64,000 nt of DNA from contig DVIQ01000025.1 of NCBI GenBank assembly GCA_018711185.1, positions 1 to 64,000 of the forward strand, given 5' to 3'. Position 1 is the first letter of the stretch; every line of letters begins with the position of its first letter. Both the position numbers and the translations under genes were made by a program. Below are positions 58,096-64,000 of this stretch, piece by piece. The DNA is from Candidatus Limivivens intestinipullorum (GTDB taxonomy: Bacteria > Bacillota > Clostridia > Lachnospirales > Lachnospiraceae). A model generated the notes under the pieces. It was not told the origin of the DNA. It saw only the letters and a list, made by a program, of their open reading frames with translations, and ran no database searches.

Positions 58096-59760
58096 TTGAA
58101 AAATGTAAACAACTCAAAACTGAAAATCATTCCCCTGGGAGGACTTGAGCAGATCGGAATGAACATTACTGCCTTTGAGTTTGAAGACAGTATTGTTGTG
58201 GTGGACTGCGGCCTGTCCTTCCCGGAAAACGACATGCTGGGAATCGACCTGGTGATCCCGGACATCACCTATCTGAAAAATAATGTGGAGAAGGTGAAGG
58301 GCTTTGTAATCACCCATGGCCACGAGGATCATATCGGCGCTCTTCCCTACGTGTTAAAGGAGCTGAATGTGCCGGTTTACGCCACGAAGCTCACCATCGG
58401 CCTGATCGAGAACAAGCTCAAGGAGCATAATCTGATGAAATCCGTAAAGCGCAAGGTGGTAAAACACGGACAGTCCATTAACCTCGGCGCGTTCCGGATT
58501 GAATTTATCAAGACCAATCACAGCATCGCGGACGCTTCGGCCCTGGCGATCTACTCTCCGGCGGGAATCGTTATCCACACAGGCGACTTTAAGGTGGATT
58601 ATACGCCGGTGTTCGGAGACGCCATCGATCTGCAGCGCTTTGGCGAGATCGGCAAAAAAGGCGTGCTGGCCCTTATGTGCGACAGCACCAACGCCGAGCG
58701 GCCTGGCTTTACCATGTCCGAGCGCACGGTGGGAAAGACCTTCGACAACATCTTTGCGGAGCACAGAAACACCCGCCTGATTATCGCCACCTTTGCCTCA
58801 AACGTGGACCGTGTGCAGCAGATCATCAACTCCGCTTACAAGTTCGGCAGGAAGGTGATTGTGGAAGGCCGGAGCATGGTAAACGTCATCGGAACGGCAT
58901 CGGAGCTGGGCTATCTGAATGTGCCTGAGAACACCCTGATTGAGATCGATCAGATGAAAAATTATCCGGATGAGCAGCTTGTGCTGATCACCACGGGAAG
59001 CCAGGGAGAGTCCATGGCGGCCCTGTCCAGAATGGCCGCGAATATGCATAGAAAGGTGCAGATCAAGCCGGGAGATACGGTGATCTTCAGCTCAAGCGCG
59101 ATTCCTGGAAACGAAAAGGCCATTTCCAACGTAATCAACGAGCTGTCCATGAAGGGGGCGGACGTGATTTTCCAGGATGTACACGTATCGGGTCACGCCT
59201 GCCAGGAGGAAATCAAGCTGATTTATTCCCTGGTGCATCCCAAGTACGCCATCCCGGTACACGGCGAGTACCGCCACTTAAAGGCACAGGCCGGGATTGC
59301 CGAGAGCCTTGGCATCCCGAAGGACAATATCTTTATCCTGACTTCCGGGGATGTGTTAGAGCTGGATAATCAGAGCGCGAGAGTTACGGGACATGTACCC
59401 ACGGGCGCGATCCTTGTGGACGGCCTTGGCGTCGGCGATGTGGGAAATATTGTGCTGCGTGATCGCCAGCATCTGGCGGAGGACGGCATTATGATAGTGG
59501 TTATGACCCTTGAACGGTATTCCAATCAGCTCCTGGCTGGACCGGATATCGTGTCCAGAGGCTTCGTCTATGTAAGAGAGTCCGAAAGCCTCATGGAGGA
59601 GGCAAGACGGGTTGTGGAGAACGCCCTGGACAATTGCATGAAGAAGCATATCACCGACTGGGGGAAAATCAAAAATACCGTAAAGGACGATCTGAGCGAT
59701 TTCCTGTGGAAGCGCACAAAGAGAAGTCCCATGATCCTTCCCATTATCATGGAAGTATAG
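58096..59760 (+). CDS. rnj: Ribonuclease J
   Basis: A protein of 554 residues. It begins at a TTG (58096-58098) with GGAGGTG 7 nt upstream; no ATG fits. The metallo-beta-lactamase motif THGHEDHIGALPYVL (zinc ligands), IKTNHSIADASALAI, HTGDFKVDYTPV and beta-CASP motifs (DSTNAERPGF, SSSAIPGNEKAI, VHGEYRHLKAQ) are intact. It has 5'-3' exonuclease and endonuclease activity and matures or degrades RNA. Only one copy is in the window, so RnjA and RnjB cannot be told apart. Confidence 0.94.
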   Translation: MKNVNNSKLKIIPLGGLEQIGMNITAFEFEDSIVVVDCGLSFPENDMLGIDLVIPDITYLKNNVEKVKGFVITHGHEDHIGALPYVLKELNVPVYATKLTIGLIENKLKEHNLMKSVKRKVVKHGQSINLGAFRIEFIKTNHSIADASALAIYSPAGIVIHTGDFKVDYTPVFGDAIDLQRFGEIGKKGVLALMCDSTNAERPGFTMSERTVGKTFDNIFAEHRNTRLIIATFASNVDRVQQIINSAYKFGRKVIVEGRSMVNVIGTASELGYLNVPENTLIEIDQMKNYPDEQLVLITTGSQGESMAALSRMAANMHRKVQIKPGDTVIFSSSAIPGNEKAISNVINELSMKGADVIFQDVHVSGHACQEEIKLIYSLVHPKYAIPVHGEYRHLKAQAGIAESLGIPKDNIFILTSGDVLELDNQSARVTGHVPTGAILVDGLGVGDVGNIVLRDRQHLAEDGIMIVVMTLERYSNQLLAGPDIVSRGFVYVRESESLMEEARRVVENALDNCMKKHITDWGKIKNTVKDDLSDFLWKRTKRSPMILPIIMEV

Positions 59761-59805
59761 CGGAACCGCTGTGAAACAGAAAGGCCGCAGTATACGGAGT
59801 ACAAA

Positions 59806-60162
59806 ATGGAAGAAATCAGACGTTGTACCGAAGAATTGATCGAGGCGATCAGAAAATCAGACGTTTACCGGGAATATGAGGAAGCCAGGCTGACCCTGGC
59901 CGCGCATCCGGACCTGAGAAATACCATAAATGAGTTCCGAAAGCGTTCCTATGAGATCCAGAACAGCGACTCGCCGGAGGATGTGTACGAGAAAATGGAA
60001 CAGCTTGAGCGGGATTTCTATATGGTGCGGCGAAATGACATCATGAACAACTATCTGCAGGCGGAGCTGGCCATCTGCCGGACCCTGCAGACCATAAACC
60101 AGGAGCTGGTGGGAACCGTGGATCTGGACATTCTGGATTTCGCGGACGCCATAAACTGGTAG
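59806..60162 (+). CDS. YlbF/YmcA-family regulator
   Basis: A protein of 118 residues, mostly alpha-helical, with the family pattern ELIEAIRKSDVYREYEEAR, LAAHPDLRNTINEFRKRSYE and LAICRTLQTINQELVG. In Bacillus the YlbF-YmcA-YaaT complex modulates RNase Y and development. No YaaT-like gene is adjacent, and it lies between RNase J and the mltG-like gene, which keeps an RNA-metabolism theme. Confidence 0.88.
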   Translation: MEEIRRCTEELIEAIRKSDVYREYEEARLTLAAHPDLRNTINEFRKRSYEIQNSDSPEDVYEKMEQLERDFYMVRRNDIMNNYLQAELAICRTLQTINQELVGTVDLDILDFADAINW

Positions 60163-60172
60163 GAGGGGTCCC

Positions 60173-60553
60173 ATGAAAAAAAGAAGTACAGCAGCTTTTG
60201 CCGGTATATGCGGGCTGAAAACCGCGGTGCTGGCAGTGATCGTGCTGTGCCTGATACGGCTGGGGGGACAGGCGTATTCCTTTGGCTACCGGGTCTTTGC
60301 CCAGGAGACCGTGTCAGAGTCTCCGGGCAGGAACGTGGCAGTCACCATTTCAGAGGGGATGAGCGGAAAAGAAATCGGCGAGCTTTTAGAGGGGCGGGGA
60401 CTGATCCGGGACGCGGCAGTGTTCCGGGTGCAGTTTGCCCTGTCGGATTATAAGAACGCCATTGTTCCGGGAAGCTATATCCTGAACACCTCCCAGACGG
60501 CGGAGGAGATGCTGGCCATACTGGCCGGGCAGCAGGAGACGGAAAGCGAATGA
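60173..60553 (+). CDS. Short MltG-like (YceG N-terminal) membrane protein
   Basis: A protein of 126 residues. One transmembrane helix (about 17-38) is followed by an extracellular segment VAVTISEGMSGKEIGELLEG with GLIRDAAVFRVQFALSDYK and VPGSYILNTSQTAEEMLAIL. This is the LysM-like N-terminal subdomain of the endolytic transglycosylase MltG. The catalytic domain with its glutamate is absent, yet the frame ends cleanly. Position before trmR and U32 genes matches yrrL (mltG) in Bacillus, so it is a reduced orthologue, not a random fragment (inference). Confidence 0.8.
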   Translation: MKKRSTAAFAGICGLKTAVLAVIVLCLIRLGGQAYSFGYRVFAQETVSESPGRNVAVTISEGMSGKEIGELLEGRGLIRDAAVFRVQFALSDYKNAIVPGSYILNTSQTAEEMLAILAGQQETESE

Positions 60554-60598
60554 GACGAGCGGCGAAAAAGTACCGGACGGTTTCGGAAAGGTGAAAAT

Positions 60599-61243
60599 GT
60601 GATTGTAAATGAGCGGATGGTTGCCTATATCAATTCCCTTGATATGGGCAATACTCCTTTACTGGATGAAATTGAGGCCAGAGCCAGGCGGGAGCGGGTT
60701 CCCATAATCCGCAGGGAAATGCAGAGCTTCTTGAAAACGCTTCTGGCTATGAAGCGCCCCATGCGCATTCTGGAGGTGGGGACGGCGGTGGGTTTTTCTG
60801 CTCTGCTGTTCTGCGAGTACGGCCCGCCGGGATGCCGGGTGACGACCATTGAAAAATACGAAAAGCGCATCCCCCAGGCCAGGGAGAATTTCCGGCTGGC
60901 CGGGCGGGAGGAGCAGATTACCTTTTTGACGGGGGACGCCCAGGAGCTGCTTCCGGCCCTGGAGGGGCCCTATGATTTGATTTTTATGGACGCGGCGAAG
61001 GGACAGTATATCCATTTTCTGCCGGAGGTTTTCCGCCTGCTGGAGATGGGCGGCGTCCTGGTGTCCGACAATGTTCTCCAGGACGGAGACCTGATCGAAT
61101 CCCACTATGCCGTGGAACGGCGGAACCGGACAATCTACAAACGGATGCGGGAATATTTGTGGGAGTTAAAGCACGATAAACGACTGGAAACCAGCGTAAT
61201 TCCCCTGGGAGACGGGGTGACAGTCAGCGTAAGGGTGGGATAA
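60599..61243 (+). CDS. trmR: Class I SAM methyltransferase, TrmR-like (tRNA 5-hydroxyuridine O-methyltransferase)
   Basis: A protein of 214 residues starting at GTG 60599 with AAAGGTGA upstream. It has an O-methyltransferase fold: RPMRILEVGTAVGFSALLFC, TTIEKYEKRIPQARENF, YDLIFMDAAKGQYIHFLPE and GGVLVSDNVLQDG. Bacillus TrmR (YrrM) methylates 5-hydroxyuridine at the tRNA wobble base, and its gene lies between mltG and the U32 genes exactly as here. The specific function is assigned from context plus family. Confidence 0.87.
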   Translation: MIVNERMVAYINSLDMGNTPLLDEIEARARRERVPIIRREMQSFLKTLLAMKRPMRILEVGTAVGFSALLFCEYGPPGCRVTTIEKYEKRIPQARENFRLAGREEQITFLTGDAQELLPALEGPYDLIFMDAAKGQYIHFLPEVFRLLEMGGVLVSDNVLQDGDLIESHYAVERRNRTIYKRMREYLWELKHDKRLETSVIPLGDGVTVSVRVG

Positions 61244-61246
61244 GAC

Positions 61247-62494
61247 ATGAAAAAACGAGAAATGCCGGAGCTTCTGATACCGGCCGGGAGCCTGGAGGTG
61301 CTGAAAACGGCGGTGGCCTTTGGCGCTGACGCGGTGTATATCGGAGGAGAGGCCTTCGGCCTGCGGGCCAAAGCCAGAAATTTTTCACCGGAGGACATGG
61401 AAGCGGGGATTGCCTTTGCCCACAGCCGGGGCGTGAAGGTCTATGTGACGGCCAACATCCTGGCTCACAATGAGGATCTTCCGGGGGTGGAGGAATATTT
61501 CGCCGAGCTTCGCGCAATGAAGCCGGACGCCCTGATTATTTCTGATCCGGGAGTGTTTTCCATAGCCAGGCGGGTCTGCCCGGAGATCGACATACACATC
61601 AGTACCCAGGCCAATAACACGAACTACGGTTCCTTTTTGTTCTGGCACAGTCTTGGAGCGAAACGGGTGGTGTCCGCCAGGGAACTGTCCTTGGAGGAGC
61701 TTCGCCAGATCCGCCGGCGGATTCCGGACGATCTGGAAATCGAAACCTTCGTCCATGGGTCCATGTGTATCTCTTATTCCGGCCGGTGCCTGCTCAGCAA
61801 TTATTTTACCGGGCGGGACGCCAACCGGGGGGCCTGCACCCATCCCTGCCGCTGGAATTACGCGGTGGTGGAGGAAACACGGCCCGGAGAGTACATGCCG
61901 GTCTTTGAAAATGAGCGGGGGACGTTTCTTTTTAATTCCAGGGACCTGTGCATGATCGAACATATACCGGAGCTGATGGAGTCCGGGATCGACAGCTTTA
62001 AGATCGAGGGGCGGATGAAAAACGCCCTGTATGTGGCAACCGTGGCCAGGACCTACCGCAAAGCCATGGACGATTACGCCAGAGATCCCGCGCTTTATGA
62101 AGAAAATCGCCCATGGTACCGGGAGCAGATCGCCTGCGGCACCCACCGGAAGTTTACCACCGGTTTCTTTTTCGGCAAACCGGGAGCCGAGTCCCAGATC
62201 TATGAGAACAGCACCTATGAGAAGGATTACACGTATCTTGGGATCATCGGAGAAAAAAACGGCCAGGGACTTTTCCGGATCGAGCAGAAAAACAAATTTT
62301 CCGTGGGAGAGACCATTGAGCTTATGAAGCCGTCCGGAGAAAACATTCCTGTGACGGTGAGGCGGATCGTCAATGAAGAAGGGGAGGAGCAGACAAGCGC
62401 CCCCCATGCCAGGCAGATTTTGTATCTGGATCTTGACACCAGGGCGGATACCTTTGATATTCTGCGCAGAAAGGAAGATGCCGGGCAGGACTGA
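61247..62494 (+). CDS. Peptidase U32-family protein, TrhP-like tRNA hydroxylation protein
   Basis: A protein of 415 residues with the U32 barrel: ELLIPAGSLEVLKTAVAFGA, GADAVYIGGEAFGLRAKARN, HISTQANNTNYGSFLFWHSL, and the cysteine cluster SMCISYSGRCLLSNYFTGRD with GACTHPCRW that could bind an Fe-S cluster. FKIEGRMKNALYVA and a C-terminal beta domain complete it. Homologues TrhP/YegQ and Bacillus YrrN/YrrO make 5-hydroxyuridine in tRNA from prephenate, the substrate of TrmR. It starts 3 bp after the trmR stop. Confidence 0.9.
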   Translation: MKKREMPELLIPAGSLEVLKTAVAFGADAVYIGGEAFGLRAKARNFSPEDMEAGIAFAHSRGVKVYVTANILAHNEDLPGVEEYFAELRAMKPDALIISDPGVFSIARRVCPEIDIHISTQANNTNYGSFLFWHSLGAKRVVSARELSLEELRQIRRRIPDDLEIETFVHGSMCISYSGRCLLSNYFTGRDANRGACTHPCRWNYAVVEETRPGEYMPVFENERGTFLFNSRDLCMIEHIPELMESGIDSFKIEGRMKNALYVATVARTYRKAMDDYARDPALYEENRPWYREQIACGTHRKFTTGFFFGKPGAESQIYENSTYEKDYTYLGIIGEKNGQGLFRIEQKNKFSVGETIELMKPSGENIPVTVRRIVNEEGEEQTSAPHARQILYLDLDTRADTFDILRRKEDAGQD

Positions 62495-62598
62495 TCTGCC
62501 GTTGGCCAGCGGCGGGGACGGCTTGCCGGGATTTGTTGGAAAGGCACAAAATGCCAAAGCGCGTCATATGATAGATTAAATGACTTTCGAGGTGCTTT

Positions 62599-62970
62599 TT
62601 GAAGACATTTCCAAAGCCGCTTACAGCAGAGGAGGAGCGGGCCTTTCTGGAACGATACCGGAACGGGGATCCGGAGGCCAAAAGGATTTTAATTGAGCGG
62701 AATTTACGGCTGGTAGCCCATGTGGCCAAAAAGTACCAAAGCTGCGAGGAAGACCCCGAGGATCTGATTTCCATAGGGACCATCGGACTGATTAAGGCTG
62801 TCGCCACCTTTGACAGCGCCAAAAACAGCAGGCTGGGAACTTACGCGGCAAAATGTATAGATAAAGCAATCCTTCCATGCCGGATATTTTCCGGCGCGGG
62901 AGTCAAAAACCCCGCGGTAAGCTACGGGGCATCAAACTTGCAGCGCAGCAAAAGCTGCGGGAATAATTAA
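62599..62970 (+). pseudogene. Truncated sporulation sigma factor, SigK-like N-terminal part
   Basis: TTG 62599 starts a frame of 123 codons. The first 93 residues match sigma-K region 1.2-2: PKPLTAEEERAFLERYRNGD, LIERNLRLVAHVAKKYQ, DPEDLISIGTIGLIKAV and LGTYAAKCIDKAIL. After that the reading frame enters a palindrome-rich sequence (62877-62960), giving an unrelated tail and a stop. Regions 2.4, 3 and 4 are missing within the window. I call it a broken sigK copy. It could also be one half of a sigK split by a skin-like element, but no recombinase is seen in the remaining 1 kb. GAGGTGC lies before the TTG. Confidence 0.75.
62877..62960. repeat. Palindrome cluster at the sigK breakpoint
   Basis: Three hairpins in a row: GCCGGA-tatt-TTCCGGC, CCCCG-cggtaagcta-CGGGG, and CGCAGC-aaaa-GCTGCG. 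This density of short perfect stems, starting just where sigK homology ends, suggests an inserted small palindromic element. Confidence 0.55.
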
Positions 62971-63022
62971 GAGAAAGGAATCGCGGCGGCGAAGATACTG
63001 CGCGGCCGCAAGGATGAGTGAG

Positions 63023-64000
63023 ATGAGATCAAGCGGTATACTGCTTCCTGTATTCAGCCTGCCCTCTCCCTACGGGATCGGGTGCTTTTCGAAGGAAGCC
63101 TATGAATTTGTGGATTTTTTAAAGGAAGCCGGACAGCGCTGGTGGCAGATTCTGCCTCTGGGGCCCACAAGCTACGGGGATTCCCCGTATCAGTCTTTTT
63201 CCACCTTTGCGGGGAACCCCTATTTTATTGATCTGACCCAGCTGGTGGAGCTTGGGTGGCTGACGAAAAAGGAGTGCGCTGCCTGTGATTTCGGTACGAA
63301 CAGCCGGGATATTGACTATGGAAAGCTGTATGAAAACCGCAGCCGGCTTTTAAAGAAAGCCTTTGTGCGCAGCGGAATCGAAAAGGACAGGAAGTTCCGG
63401 GCGTTTCAGGAGGAGCAGAGATTCTGGCTGAAGGATTACGGCCTGTTTATGTCCCTGAAGGAATTTTTTGAAGGGAAAAGCTGGATTGAATGGCCGGAGG
63501 ACATTCGTTACCGCTGGGATTACGCGCTGACCTACTACCATGAAAAGATGAAGGACGAGATCCTTTTCCATGAGTTTTTACAGTATCTGTTCTGGACCCA
63601 GTGGAGACGGCTGAAACAGTACGCCAATGAAAAAGGAATCGGGATTATCGGGGACATTCCCATCTATGTGGCCTATGACAGCGCGGATGTCTGGGCGAGG
63701 CCCGACCTGTTTTTGCTGGCTGAGGGAAGCTTTCCGGCCGCGGTTGCCGGCTGCCCGCCCGACGCTTTTTCCGCCACCGGACAGCTCTGGGGAAATCCTC
63801 TGTACCGCTGGGATTACCACAAGAGCAAGGATTACGAATGGTGGATCAGCCGTCTGAATCACTGCTTCTGTCTGTATGACACGGTGCGCATCGACCATTT
63901 CCGGGGCTTTGACGAGTATTATTCCATCCCATACGGAGACGAGACGGCGGAAAACGGCCATTGGGAGAAGGGACCGGGCATGGATTTGTTCCGGGCAATG
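63023..64000 (+). CDS. malQ: 4-alpha-glucanotransferase (amylomaltase), cut by the window edge
   Basis: At least 326 residues of a GH77 enzyme. SSGILLPVFSLPSPYGIG opens the barrel; QILPLGPTSYGDSPYQSFST, GDIPIYVAYDSADVWARPDL and VRIDHFRGFDEYYSIPYG (region of the catalytic nucleophile aspartate) are all conserved. It transfers glucan segments during maltodextrin or glycogen metabolism. ATG 63023 is preferred because AAGG lies 9 nt before it; ATG 63014 is in frame but directly follows that site. The C-terminal part with the acid/base glutamate lies beyond the window. Confidence 0.93.
   Translation, partial: MRSSGILLPVFSLPSPYGIGCFSKEAYEFVDFLKEAGQRWWQILPLGPTSYGDSPYQSFSTFAGNPYFIDLTQLVELGWLTKKECAACDFGTNSRDIDYGKLYENRSRLLKKAFVRSGIEKDRKFRAFQEEQRFWLKDYGLFMSLKEFFEGKSWIEWPEDIRYRWDYALTYYHEKMKDEILFHEFLQYLFWTQWRRLKQYANEKGIGIIGDIPIYVAYDSADVWARPDLFLLAEGSFPAAVAGCPPDAFSATGQLWGNPLYRWDYHKSKDYEWWISRLNHCFCLYDTVRIDHFRGFDEYYSIPYGDETAENGHWEKGPGMDLFRAM

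Noticed and set aside
62599-64000. Definite skin-type prophage element in sigK
   Set aside because: No recombinase or phage gene is visible, and the following gene is an ordinary malQ; kept only as a possibility.

Overview
The window looks like a chromosomal segment of a GC-rich, Gram-positive, anaerobic Clostridia member, most likely Lachnospiraceae. The reasons are a PolC-type replicase, RNase J, IreB, a MltG/TrmR/U32-peptidase tRNA-modification cluster, strong GGAGG ribosome binding sites, a clostridial Rex-type operator before a D-lactate dehydrogenase gene, and a remnant of a sporulation sigma factor. The family assignment is an inference from gene content and order. No rRNA, tRNA, CRISPR array, integrase or transposase was seen.

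Layout. 1-5.6 kb: mixed small genes (ThrE-like exporter end, Xre regulator with a membrane partner, P-loop kinase-like protein, acetyltransferase, HD hydrolase, DHDPS-family aldolase, esterase). 5.9-12.1 kb: amidohydrolase, then a surface protein/ABC-2 exporter operon, an atypical winged-helix regulator and an SCP2-like protein. 12.3-18.8 kb: kinase/diguanylate cyclase pair, MATE exporter, OLD-family nuclease, VanY-type peptidase. 19-24.4 kb: LacI-controlled sugar or polyol cassette. 24.7-29.2 kb: guanine deaminase with selenium/molybdenum-hydroxylase accessory genes. 29.2-31.8 kb: Rex-controlled D-lactate dehydrogenase, a compact structured transcript carrying a 38-codon reading frame, and a frameshifted LysR gene. 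31.9-35 kb: flavin-handling lipoprotein operon. 35.1-42.3 kb: six-gene polyamine operon behind a candidate attenuator leader. 42.3-64 kb: mostly housekeeping genes (thyA, folA, ispG, polC, prmA, rsmE, iscS-like/thiI, an HPr-like gene, mtaB, ireB/ruvX, rnj, ylbF, a short mltG-like gene, trmR-like, U32), then a broken sigK-like gene and the start of malQ.

How the genes work together. The polyamine operon can make agmatine, convert it to putrescine through AguA/AguB, and build spermidine by the carboxyspermidine route. It also carries a SpeE-like enzyme without the SpeD that would supply its usual donor. The flavin operon combines an exported double-flavodoxin lipoprotein, a flavin reductase and an exported ApbE flavin transferase, which suggests redox chemistry at the cell surface. 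guaD plus the Se/S-carrier, YqeB and EF2568-type genes point to selenium-dependent purine breakdown whose hydroxylase lies outside the window.

The most unusual signals lie outside genes. One is a dispersed palindromic repeat family with ends of the form GTAACNGTTCAG, present as at least four long copies of about 100-130 bp and several solo palindromes of about 29 bp. Another is the structured transcript at 30493-30826, which contains a tRNA T-arm-like hairpin. Others are tandem perfect palindromes on the xre promoter and an exact 37-bp periodic repeat after polC.
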